DNA of 41,463 bases from Mycobacterium sp. E796 (lineage in GTDB: Bacteria > Actinomycetota > Actinomycetes > Mycobacteriales > Mycobacteriaceae): positions 1 to 41,463 of the forward strand of contig NZ_LZKK01000349.1 in the NCBI RefSeq assembly GCF_001672815.1. The letters are read 5' to 3'. The notes under the pieces were generated by a model that had not been told where the DNA came from, searched no databases, and saw only the letters and a program-made list of their open reading frames with translations. The position numbers and the translations under genes were made by a program. Of this stretch, positions 31,350-38,694 are shown one piece after another (position 1 is the stretch's first letter; each line of letters starts with the position of its first letter).

Positions 31350-32254
31350 CCCGCGCGCTGGTGGTCGGCGAAGCCTTGATCGACATCGTCGGCGCCGCGG
31401 AGCACGTGGGCGGAAGCCCGCTCAACGTCGCCGTCGGGCTCGCCAGGCTGGGTCGCGATGTCGACTTCGCGACGCACATCGGCGACGACGAGCGCGGCCG
31501 CCGAATCGCCGACTGCCTGAAAGCCTCTGGCGCGCAGCTGGTTCCGGGGAGTTCCGCGGCCGACCGGACACCGACCGCAGTCGCGACGATCGGAGCCGAC
31601 GGGTCGGTGACCTATACCTTCGACCTGGACTGGCAGCTTACCGGCACACCCGAGGTCGCGCCGCCACTGTTGGTGCACACCGGATCGATCGCCGCCGTGC
31701 GCGAGCCGGGGTGCCTGGCGGTCGCGGCGCTGCTCGACACCTATCGGGTGTCGGCCACCGTCAGTTTCGACCCGAATGTGCGCCCGTCGCTGATCGTCGA
31801 CCGGGATCTCGCCCGCGACCGCATCGCCCGCTTCGTCGAGCGCAGCGACATCGTCAAGGCCAGCGACGAGGACCTGAGCTGGATAGATCCCGACCGCGAC
31901 CCCGAGTCGACGGCCCGAGCCTGGCTGGCGTCGGGACCGGCGATCGTCGTCGCGACGATGGGTGATCGGGGCGCCGTGGCATTCTGCCCGGCCGGCGAGG
32001 TCCGGGTGCCGGCCCGGCAGGTCGAGGTGGTGGACACCGTAGGTGCGGGCGACGCGTTCATGGTCGGCCTGCTGGACTCGCTCTGGGGAATGGGTTTGTT
32101 GGGCGCCGCCCGGCGGGCCGCCCTGGGCCGGATCGGGCTCGACGCGCTGACCGCGGCGCTGGAATCGGCGTGCCTGTCGTCGGCGTGGACCGTCGGCCGC
32201 GCCGGTGCCGACCTGCCCGACCGAGACAGCCTGCGGGCCCTTCCACGGAATTAG
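31346..32254 (+). CDS. PfkB-family carbohydrate kinase, probable fructokinase
   Basis: The 302-residue ribokinase-fold protein has the N-terminal GEALIDIVG and the substrate-binding GGSPLNVAVGLARLG (PfkB signature 1 region). VSFDPNVRPSL follows, then the C-terminal signature VVDTVGAGDAFMVGLLDSL with its catalytic Asp and anion hole. By context it phosphorylates the fructose made by the preceding dehydrogenase to fructose-6-phosphate, which pgi (15.4-17.0 kb) connects to glucose-6-phosphate. GTG 31346 overlaps the dehydrogenase stop by four bases. The transcript ends 72 bases before ku on the same strand. Confidence 0.87.
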   Translation: MTRALVVGEALIDIVGAAEHVGGSPLNVAVGLARLGRDVDFATHIGDDERGRRIADCLKASGAQLVPGSSAADRTPTAVATIGADGSVTYTFDLDWQLTGTPEVAPPLLVHTGSIAAVREPGCLAVAALLDTYRVSATVSFDPNVRPSLIVDRDLARDRIARFVERSDIVKASDEDLSWIDPDRDPESTARAWLASGPAIVVATMGDRGAVAFCPAGEVRVPARQVEVVDTVGAGDAFMVGLLDSLWGMGLLGAARRAALGRIGLDALTAALESACLSSAWTVGRAGADLPDRDSLRALPRN

Positions 32255-32313
32255 CTGTACCCGAAAGTCCGCGGTGCGGGCGTGCTGCGCTGTTTTGCTG
32301 GGGGTGGTGTGGG

Positions 32314-32319
32314 CATACT
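32314..32319 (+). promoter_or_regulatory. -10 element for a leaderless ku transcript
   Basis: CATACT keeps A at position 2 and T at position 6 of the mycobacterial -10 and lies seven bases before the ku ATG at 32327. No ribosome site is present, and no good -35 is seen. It gives ku a promoter independent of the mannitol cassette. Confidence 0.4.
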
Positions 32320-32326
32320 GACTTAC

Positions 32327-33247
32327 ATGCGTTCCATCTGGAAGGGTTCGATCGCGTTCGGACTGGTGAACGTCCCGGTCAAGGTCTACAGCGCCACCGA
32401 GGACCACGACATCAAGTTCCATCAGGTGCACGCCAAGGACAACGGCCGCATCCGCTACCAACGCATCTGCGAGAAAGACGGCGAGGTCGTCGAATACCGT
32501 GACATCGCCCGGGCCTTCGAGTCGCCCGACGGGCAATCGGTGATCATCACCGACGACGACATCGCCACCCTGCCCGAGGAACGCAGCCGCGAGATCGAGG
32601 TGCTCGAGTTCGTCCCGGCCAGCGATGTCGACCCGATGCTGTTCGACCGCAGCTACTTTCTCGAGCCGGATTCGAAGTCGTCGAAATCCTATGTGCTGCT
32701 TGCTAAGACGCTCGCCGAGACCGATCGGATGGCGATCGTCCACTTCACGCTGCGCAACAAGACCAGGTTGGCGGCGTTGCGCGTCAAGGACTTCGGCAAG
32801 CGCGACGTGATGGTGATGCACACGCTGTTGTGGCCCGACGAGATCCGCGACCCCGACTTCCCCGTGCTGGACAAGAAGGTCGATATCAAGCCCGCCGAAC
32901 TCAAGATGGCCGGGCAGGTGGTGGAATCGATGGCCGAGGACTTCAACCCCGACCGCTACCACGATACCTACCAGGAGCAGCTGCAGGAACTCATCGAGGC
33001 GAAACTCGAAGGCGGCGAGGCGTTTACCGCCGAGGAGCAGCCCAAGGAACTCGACGAGACCGAGGACGTGTCCGACCTGCTGGCCAAGCTGGAGGCCAGC
33101 GTCAAGGCGCGCTCCGGCGACGGTAAGGCCGGGGCTGGTTCGGGGGCCAAGAAGGCAGCGGCAAAGAAAGCGCCCGCGAAGAAGGCGCCGGCCAAGAAGA
33201 CGGCCGCCACAAAGGCGCCCGCCAAGAAGGCCGCGTCGAAGTCCTGA
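32327..33247 (+). CDS. ku: Non-homologous end-joining protein Ku
   Basis: This 306-residue bacterial Ku starts MRSIWKGSIAFGLVNVPVKV. The ring-forming Ku core runs to about residue 240, with IKFHQVHAKDNGRIRYQRIC, REIEVLEFVPASDVDPMLF and DVMVMHTLLWPDEIRDPDF. The end-joining minimal C-terminus follows (TYQEQLQELIEAKLEGGE). Residues ~265-306 are a Lys/Ala/Pro tail (KKAPAKKAPAKKTAATKAPAKK in pieces) that the M. tuberculosis protein (273 residues as I recall) lacks but M. smegmatis Ku has. There the tail adds DNA bridging and sliding. Ku threads onto broken ends and recruits LigD, and also stimulates UvrD1; all three genes are here. Confidence 0.97.
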   Translation: MRSIWKGSIAFGLVNVPVKVYSATEDHDIKFHQVHAKDNGRIRYQRICEKDGEVVEYRDIARAFESPDGQSVIITDDDIATLPEERSREIEVLEFVPASDVDPMLFDRSYFLEPDSKSSKSYVLLAKTLAETDRMAIVHFTLRNKTRLAALRVKDFGKRDVMVMHTLLWPDEIRDPDFPVLDKKVDIKPAELKMAGQVVESMAEDFNPDRYHDTYQEQLQELIEAKLEGGEAFTAEEQPKELDETEDVSDLLAKLEASVKARSGDGKAGAGSGAKKAAAKKAPAKKAPAKKTAATKAPAKKAASKS

Positions 33248-33260
33248 CCGCGTTGGGCGG

Positions 33261-34163
33261 TCAGCGCCGCCGCATCGACACGAAGCGGAATCCGGCGGCC
33301 AGCAGGTTGATGACCGCGACGATGATGATGAGGCTCAACGCCGCACCCCAGATCCGCAGGAAGCCGGCGTGCTCGGGGTTGGTGAGTTCGGTGTAGATCA
33401 ACAACGGCAGCGAGGCCATGTTGCCGTGGAACATGTCGAAGTTGATGGACCGGCTGTAACCGACGAGCACCAGCACCGGCGCGGTTTCCCCGATGACGCG
33501 CGCGACCGACAACAAGATGCCCGAGACAATGCCCGGCATCGCGATCGGGATCACGATCCGCACGATCGTCTTCCATTTCGGAACGCCCAGCGCGTAGCTG
33601 GCTTCTCGGAGGTCGTCGGGCACCAGCCGGAGCATCTCTTCGGTGGACCGCACCACCACCGGCAGCATCAACAGGACCAATGCCAACGACACGGCAAAGG
33701 AGCTCTGCTGGAAACCCAGGGTGGCGATCCAGAGGCTGAAGATGAACAGCGCCGCGACGATCGAGGGCACCCCGGCGAGCACGTCGACCATGAAGGTCGT
33801 GAGCCGCACCAACCGGCCGGACCCGTATTCCACCAGGAACACCGCGGTCATCATGCCGAGCGGCACGGACAACACGGCGGCCACACCGGCCTGCACCAAC
33901 GTTCCGTACAGCGCGTGGTACACGCCGCCGGCGAACTCCTCGGGCAGCACGCCGCGCAGCGAATGGGTCCACCAGCCCGAGCGGGTGACGGCATACCACC
34001 CGCGTGCGATCACGACCCCGAGCACCCAGACCAGCGGTACCAGAGCCGCGAGGAATGAGGCGACGAAGAACGTCGTCGCGGCGTTGTTGGTGATCCGCCG
34101 CCGCAGGCTCAGCGGGCTGAACACGTCCGGTTTGACCGGCAAGTCGAGCGCATCGATACTCAT
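33261..34163 (-). CDS. pstA: Phosphate ABC transporter permease PstA (PstA1-like)
   Basis: The 300-residue inner-membrane protein starts MSIDALDLPVKPDVFSPLSL and has about six transmembrane helices. The ABC-permease EAA loop is EASYALGVPKWKTIVRIVIP. RSGWWTHSLRGVLPEEFAGG and GNMASLPLLIYTELTNPEHA are strongly conserved with PstA1 (Rv0930) rather than PstA2 as I remember them. It forms the phosphate channel with PstC. ATG 34163 is used; GTG 34172 is possible. It lies 73 bases after pstC, a gap containing overlapping hairpins. It is convergent with ku (13 bases between stops). No pstB ATPase gene follows. Confidence 0.93.
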   Translation of the reverse strand: MSIDALDLPVKPDVFSPLSLRRRITNNAATTFFVASFLAALVPLVWVLGVVIARGWYAVTRSGWWTHSLRGVLPEEFAGGVYHALYGTLVQAGVAAVLSVPLGMMTAVFLVEYGSGRLVRLTTFMVDVLAGVPSIVAALFIFSLWIATLGFQQSSFAVSLALVLLMLPVVVRSTEEMLRLVPDDLREASYALGVPKWKTIVRIVIPIAMPGIVSGILLSVARVIGETAPVLVLVGYSRSINFDMFHGNMASLPLLIYTELTNPEHAGFLRIWGAALSLIIIVAVINLLAAGFRFVSMRRR

Positions 34164-34173
34164 GCGCGCCACT

Positions 34174-34204
34174 CTCCCCCGCGAGCGGGAGGTGCCCCCA
34201 CCTC
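34174..34204. promoter_or_regulatory. Two overlapping hairpins in the pstC-pstA gap
   Basis: CTCCC (34174-34178) can pair with GGGAG (34187-34191), or GAGGTG (34189-34194) with CACCTC (34199-34204); the two share bases and exclude one another. They lie just before pstA. They could trim, stabilise or attenuate the transcript between the permease genes. The sequence looks like a common mycobacterial intergenic element, which a genome search would show. Confidence 0.45.
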
Positions 34205-34236
34205 ATCGCTCCCAACTAGTTTGTCGCCGGCGCGAC

Positions 34237-35229
34237 TCATCCGTTGACCTTCCCACCCGCCACCGCGCGCGCAAGCGCGTTGACGACGAACGTCAGGACA
34301 AACAGCGCGAACCCGGCGGCGATGTAGGCGCCGGTGGGCAGCGGTTCACTGAATTCCGCTGCCGCGGAAGCGATCTTCGAAGCAAACGTGTAACCACCGT
34401 CGAACAGCGACCAGTTGCCCGGGCGGGCGGCCGACCGCAGGATGATCAGCACCGCAACGGTTTCCCCAAGGGCGCGGCCCAGCCCGAGCATTGACGCTGC
34501 GATGACGCCGCTACGGCCGTACGGCAGCACGGTCATCCGCACCACCTCCCACTTGGTGGCGCCCAAAGCCTGCGCCGCCTCCATCTGAATGGGCGGGGTC
34601 TGGCGGAACACCTCCCGCGACACCGAGGTGATGATCGGGAGGATCATCACCGACAGCACGATGGCGGAGGTGAAGATGGTGCCGCCGCCGGCCAGCGAGA
34701 CGTTGCCCTGCTTGAACAGAAACAGCCAGCCCAGGTTGCGGTTCAGGAATTCCGCGATGGGCTCGAGTTTGGGCGCCAACACAAAGATGCCCCACAACCC
34801 GAAGATGATCGACGGCACGGCGGCCAGCAGATCAACCATCGCGCCGAACGGTCGCGCGAACCGTTTCGGCGCGTATTGGGTGAGGAATATCGCGATCCCG
34901 ACCGCCACCGGCACGGCCACCACCAGGGAGCTGAGGGAGCTCAGCACCGTGACCATGAACAAGTCGCGGATACCGAACGCCAAATGTTCTGCGCTGGTGG
35001 TATTGAATTGCGCGCTGGTGAAGAAGTTCGCGTGGTTCGCTCGCAGCGAGGGCACGGCGCGAATCAACAGAAATATCGCGATCAGCACGATCGCGATCAC
35101 AATCGTCGAACCGGCCGCGGCGGCGACCAACTTAAACAGTTGGTCGCCCCGCTGCACCTTGTGCGGATCGGTCGCCTTCAGCGCAGGCTGAGTTCCGGTC
35201 GACGGACCGGCCACCGCTCCGCGCGTCAT
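34237..35229 (-). CDS. pstC: Phosphate ABC transporter permease PstC (PstC2-like)
   Basis: The 330-residue permease starts MTRGAVAGPSTGTQPALKAT. The first helix is AAAAGSTIVIAIVLIAIFLL, followed by a periplasmic loop and five more helices. The EAA loop is EAAQALGATKWEVVRMTVLP. FGIRDLFMVTVLSSLSS, VPSIIFGLWGIFVLAPKLEP and the end ARAVAGGKVNG are near-identical to PstC2 (Rv0929) as I recall it. It pairs with PstA to import phosphate delivered by PstS. It is 11 bases downstream of pstS and in the same transcript. Confidence 0.94.
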   Translation of the reverse strand: MTRGAVAGPSTGTQPALKATDPHKVQRGDQLFKLVAAAAGSTIVIAIVLIAIFLLIRAVPSLRANHANFFTSAQFNTTSAEHLAFGIRDLFMVTVLSSLSSLVVAVPVAVGIAIFLTQYAPKRFARPFGAMVDLLAAVPSIIFGLWGIFVLAPKLEPIAEFLNRNLGWLFLFKQGNVSLAGGGTIFTSAIVLSVMILPIITSVSREVFRQTPPIQMEAAQALGATKWEVVRMTVLPYGRSGVIAASMLGLGRALGETVAVLIILRSAARPGNWSLFDGGYTFASKIASAAAEFSEPLPTGAYIAAGFALFVLTFVVNALARAVAGGKVNG

Positions 35230-35240
35230 GACATTCCGAA

Positions 35241-36365
35241 TCACGCGATCGCGTTGACCGCAGTCGACAGTTTCGACTTGAACGAGTCCGGAATGGGGAT
35301 GTATCCGTTGTCCGCCAAGCCATTTTGGCCCGCACCGATAGTGCTCTGCAAGAAAGCCTTCACGGCCGTGCCGACCTGCGAATCGGGATACTTCGAGCAG
35401 ACGATCTCGTACGTCGCCAGCACGATCGGGTAGGAGCCGGCCTGCGTCGGCTTGTAGAACGAGTTGGTGTCGAGCACCAGGTCGTTGCCCTGACCCTTGA
35501 CGGTGGCACCGGAGATCGTCTTGCCCACCGAGTCGGCGCTGATCGCGACGGCATCGGGGCCGGCCGAGGTGACGATCTTGGCCATGTTCAGGTTCTGCGC
35601 CTTGGCGAACGACCATTCGTTGTAGGTGATCGATCCCTCGGTCGCCTTGATGGCCGCCGAGGTGCCGTCGTTGCCCTTGGCGCCCTCACCGACACCGCCG
35701 TTGAACGTCTTTCCGGCCCCCTTGCCCCACGCGCCGTTGGACGCGGCATCGAGGTAGTGCTGGAAATTGTCCGTGGTGCCGGACTGGTCGTTACGGAACA
35801 CCACGTGGATCGGCTCGGCCGGCAGCGTGGTTCCGTTGTTGAGCCCCTGGATCGCCGGGTCGTTCCACGTCGTGATGGCGCCGTTGAAGATCTTCGCCGC
35901 CGTCGGACCGTCGAGGCTCAGCGAGCTCACGCCCTTGACGTTGTAGGTGATCGCGATCGGGCCGAACACCACCGGCAGGTTCCACGCCGGCGAGCCGCAG
36001 CGCTGCTGGGCCGCGGCGTACTCGTTTTGGGCCAGCGGCGAGTCCGACCCACCGAAATCAGTTTGGTTGCCGTTGAATTCACTGATTCCGGCACCGGAGC
36101 CATTGGCGGTGTAGTTCAGCGTCTGACCCGGGCACGCCTGCTCAAACGCGTTGACGAAGCGCGTCATCGCGTTGGCCTGGGCCGTCGATCCGCTGGCCTT
36201 CAGCGTCTTCTTCCCGCCGCAGCTCACGCCGCCCTCGGATCCGCCCGACGTCGCACTGCTACCGCTTGCTCCACTCGAGTTGTTGTTTTCGCTGCCACAC
36301 CCGGATAACACCAAAGCGGCGCTAGCCAGGACACTCACCGCGGCGCCAAATCGGTTCAGTTTCAA
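35241..36365 (-). CDS. pstS: Phosphate-binding lipoprotein PstS (PstS3-like)
   Basis: The 374-residue periplasmic-type binding protein has a signal peptide ending in the lipobox LVLSGC, lipidated Cys23. A Ser/Gly-rich tether follows, then the mature domain with SGSTAQANAMTRFVNAFEQA, YTANGSGAGISEFNGNQTDF and GGSDSPLAQ. These carry the Ser/Thr/Asp contacts of phosphate-binding proteins, as does FRNDQSGTTDNFQHYL. The sequence resembles PstS3 (Rv0928), an immunodominant antigen, and not PstS1. TTG 36365 is the chosen start because KLNRFGAAV matches the family N-terminus and AGGAAGAG precedes it. First gene of pstS-pstC-pstA. Confidence 0.94.
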   Translation of the reverse strand: MKLNRFGAAVSVLASAALVLSGCGSENNNSSGASGSSATSGGSEGGVSCGGKKTLKASGSTAQANAMTRFVNAFEQACPGQTLNYTANGSGAGISEFNGNQTDFGGSDSPLAQNEYAAAQQRCGSPAWNLPVVFGPIAITYNVKGVSSLSLDGPTAAKIFNGAITTWNDPAIQGLNNGTTLPAEPIHVVFRNDQSGTTDNFQHYLDAASNGAWGKGAGKTFNGGVGEGAKGNDGTSAAIKATEGSITYNEWSFAKAQNLNMAKIVTSAGPDAVAISADSVGKTISGATVKGQGNDLVLDTNSFYKPTQAGSYPIVLATYEIVCSKYPDSQVGTAVKAFLQSTIGAGQNGLADNGYIPIPDSFKSKLSTAVNAIA

Positions 36366-36373
36366 TTCTCTTC

Positions 36374-36470
36374 CTAACAGTAGGGATGAAACATCGCCGC
36401 CGCCTGAGAGGCTGCGGCCCGGCAACCAGGTATCTGTCGCAGCCAAGTAGCTAACAGTAACAAGGTTAAC
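36374..36470. promoter_or_regulatory. pstS upstream region with duplicated CTAACAGTA and GTTAAC
   Basis: CTAACAGTA occurs at 36374-36382 and 36451-36459; read towards pstS each gives TACTGT, a TAnnnT -10 candidate. The distal copy would give an 80-base leader. GTTAAC at 36465-36470 lies just upstream of it. Phosphate control by SenX3-RegX3 would be expected for this operon, but I cannot match a RegX3 site with confidence. The rest of 36471-36564 shows nothing clear. Confidence 0.35.
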
Positions 36471-36564
36471 GTTCGGAGAATTCTGTCCGGCGGGCGTCGG
36501 GCGACGCTCCGGCGCGCAATCGGGGCTGGTCGGGGAGTTACATCGCGGCGCCGGTATGACAAAC

Positions 36565-36578
36565 TAGAACCTGTTTCA
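36565..36578. promoter_or_regulatory. KstR-type motif before the SDR gene (weaker)
   Basis: TAGAACCTGTTTCA fits TnnAACnnGTTnnA at every fixed position, though the outer half-sites are not symmetric (TAG versus TCA). It lies 69 bases before ATG 36648, in the region divergent from pstS. Regulation of the SDR by KstR is plausible but less certain than at the two perfect sites. Confidence 0.5.
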
Positions 36579-36647
36579 GAAATGCCGTGATCTGCATCGG
36601 CGAGGTTTGTTACCGTGTCGCCGGACAACTCGAATAGAGAGGCCGTA

Positions 36648-37439
36648 ATGATCCTTGACAGGTTCCGTCTGGACGACAAAGTCGCCGTCATCACGGGTGG
36701 CGGGCGCGGCCTCGGTGCGGCCATCGCGGTGGCTTTCGCCGAGGCAGGCGCCGATGTGCTCATCGCGTCGCGCACCCAATCTCAACTAGATGCCGTCGCC
36801 GAACAGGTCCGCGCCACCGGCCGTCGCGCCCACGCCGTCGCCGCCGACCTGGCCCATCCCGAGTCGACCGCGGAGCTCGCCGATCAGGCCGTCGAGGTGT
36901 TCGGGAAACTAGACATCGTCGTCAACAACGTCGGCGGGACCATGCCCAACACCCTGCTGACCACCTCCACCAAGGACCTCAAGGAGGCGTTCACCTTCAA
37001 CGTCGCCACCGCGCACGCGCTCACCATCGCGGCGGTGCCGTTGATGCTGGAGCACTCCGGCGGGGGCAGCATCATCAACATCACCTCCACCATGGGCAGG
37101 CTGGCCGGGCGCGGTTTCGCCGCCTACGGCACCGCCAAGGCCGCGCTCGCTCACTACACCCGACTGGCCGCGCTGGACCTGTGCCCGCGCATCCGGGTCA
37201 ACGCCATCGCCCCCGGATCGATCCTGACGTCGGCGCTGGACATCGTGGCCTCCAACGAGGAGCTGCGCGCACCGATGGAGAAGGTCACACCCATGCGCCG
37301 CCTCGGCGATCCCGTCGACATCGCCGCCGCCGCAGTCTATTTGGCGGCCCCGGCCGGCAGCTTCCTCACCGGTAAGACGCTGGAGGTCGACGGTGGCCTC
37401 ACCTTCCCCAACCTCGACATCCCCGTCCCGGACCTGTAA
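36648..37439 (+). CDS. SDR family oxidoreductase (Rv0927c-like)
   Basis: The 263-residue classical SDR has TGGGRGLGAAIAVAF for cofactor binding, ASRTQSQLD with a basic residue after the second strand (NADP preference), NNVGGTMPN in place of the usual NNAG, ITSTMGRLAGRG (Ser) and YGTAKAA (Tyr, Lys). It ends with the typical GKTLEVDGGLTFPN. The substrate is unknown. ATG 36648 is preceded by AGAGAGG; an upstream GTG at 36615 has no support. The order KstR-like box, SDR, palindrome, reductase suggests separate transcription from the next gene. Confidence 0.9.
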   Translation: MILDRFRLDDKVAVITGGGRGLGAAIAVAFAEAGADVLIASRTQSQLDAVAEQVRATGRRAHAVAADLAHPESTAELADQAVEVFGKLDIVVNNVGGTMPNTLLTTSTKDLKEAFTFNVATAHALTIAAVPLMLEHSGGGSIINITSTMGRLAGRGFAAYGTAKAALAHYTRLAALDLCPRIRVNAIAPGSILTSALDIVASNEELRAPMEKVTPMRRLGDPVDIAAAAVYLAAPAGSFLTGKTLEVDGGLTFPNLDIPVPDL

Positions 37440-37451
37440 ACCATGACGCGC

Positions 37452-37507
37452 GAGCAGACGCAAAAGTCCCCCTACGCACGGCGTGCCGGGCGCTTTTGCG
37501 TCTGCTC
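37452..37507. repeat. Intergenic palindrome (GAGCAGACGCAAAAG type)
   Basis: GAGCAGACGCAAAAG (37452-37466) and its exact complement (37493-37507) flank a 26-base centre that itself contains GCAC-ggc-GTGC. The copy lies between two genes on the same strand, 12 bases after the SDR stop and 32 before the next start. It probably ends the SDR transcript. It belongs to the same family as 17022-17081 and 4822-4881. Confidence 0.8.
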
Positions 37508-37539
37508 ACGGTGTTACCCCTACCGCTAAGGAGGCCGCC

Positions 37540-38616
37540 ATGGCCATACCCGTCGTTCAGTTGGGCACCGGCAACGTCGGCGTCCACGCGCTCAAGGCGT
37601 TGATCACCAATCCCGAGTTCGAGCTCACCGGGGTGTGGGTGTCGTCGGACGCCAAGGCCGGCAAGGATGCGGCGGAGCTTGCCGGACTTGAGGATTCGAC
37701 CGGAGTGCTGGCCACCACCGACCTGGACGCCGTACTCGCCACCGGTCCGCAATGCGCCGTCTACAACGCCCTGGCCGACAATCGCCTGCCCGAGGCGTTG
37801 GAGGACTACCGCCGAGTCCTCGCCGCCGGAATCAACATCGTCGGCAGCGGCCCCGTCTTTCTCCAGTATCCCTGGGAAGTGATACCCGAAGAGCTCATCT
37901 CTCCGTTGGAAGATGCCGCGCGCGAAGGCAATTCGAGCCTGTACGTCAACGGCATCGACCCGGGCTTCGCCAACGACCTGCTGCCGATGGCCTTGGCCGG
38001 CACCTGCCAGAGCATCCAGCAGATCCGGTGCATGGAGATCGTCGACTACGCCACCTACGACAGCGCCGCCGTCATGTTCGACGTGATGGGATTCGGCAAG
38101 CCCCTCGACGAGATCCCGATGCTGCTGCAGACCGGCGTGCTGAGCTTGGCCTGGGGGTCGGTGGTGCGGCAATTGGCCGCGGGACTGGGCATCAAGCTCG
38201 ATAGCATCGCCGAGGAATACGTCCGCGAGCCCGCGCCCGAGGACTTCGACATCGCCTCGGGGCACATTGCGAAGGGCACGGCCGCCGGGCTTCGGTTCGA
38301 GGTGTTCGGAATGGTCAACGGCGACCCCGTCGTCGTCCTCGAACACGTCACGCGCCTGCGCGAGGACCTGCGTCCCGACTGGCCGCAGCCCGCCCAGGAA
38401 GGCGGCTCCTACCGCATCGAGATCACCGGCGAACCGTCGTATGCGATGGACGTCTGCCTGAGCAGCCGCCTCGGCGATCACAATCACGCCGGCCTGGTCG
38501 CCACCGCGATGCGGGTCGTCAACGCGATTCCCGCGGTGGTGGCCGCCCCGCCCGGCATCGTGACGACCCTTGACCTGCCCCTGATTCCCGGCCGGGGGCT
38601 CTACGTCCCTGGGTGA
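37540..38616 (+). CDS. DapB-like NAD(P)H-dependent reductase (Rv0926c-like)
   Basis: The 358-residue protein has an N-terminal Rossmann motif, VVQLGTGNVGVHALKALI, and a C-terminal domain resembling dihydrodipicolinate reductase/diaminopentanoate dehydrogenase-like proteins. Internal features include NIVGSGPVFLQYPWE and YVNGIDPGFANDLLP, which lines the substrate side in relatives. The length equals the 358 residues I recall for Rv0926c. The substrate is unknown. ATG 37540 has an excellent AAGGAGG six bases upstream. The next SDR follows after 78 bases on the same strand. Confidence 0.85.
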   Translation: MAIPVVQLGTGNVGVHALKALITNPEFELTGVWVSSDAKAGKDAAELAGLEDSTGVLATTDLDAVLATGPQCAVYNALADNRLPEALEDYRRVLAAGINIVGSGPVFLQYPWEVIPEELISPLEDAAREGNSSLYVNGIDPGFANDLLPMALAGTCQSIQQIRCMEIVDYATYDSAAVMFDVMGFGKPLDEIPMLLQTGVLSLAWGSVVRQLAAGLGIKLDSIAEEYVREPAPEDFDIASGHIAKGTAAGLRFEVFGMVNGDPVVVLEHVTRLREDLRPDWPQPAQEGGSYRIEITGEPSYAMDVCLSSRLGDHNHAGLVATAMRVVNAIPAVVAAPPGIVTTLDLPLIPGRGLYVPG

Positions 38617-38694
38617 TCCAAAGCACGGCATGAAGCGCCACCGTTTCGGCGTTGCCCCCAATGGTTCTCAGGGGTGGCACGAAAGGGGAAAAGC

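Noticed and set aside
33261..36365. Assignment of the pst genes as the pstS1-pstC1-pstA2 set because they adjoin ku
   Set aside because: The sequences (for example KLNRFGAAV, FGIRDLFMVT, RSGWWTHSLRGVLP) match the S3/C2/A1 set as remembered, not the set that adjoins ku in M. tuberculosis.
36465..36470. GTTAAC as a PHO-box/RegX3 site for pstS
   Set aside because: Only a single hexamer without a convincing partner at the spacing expected for tandem RegX3 or PhoP sites.
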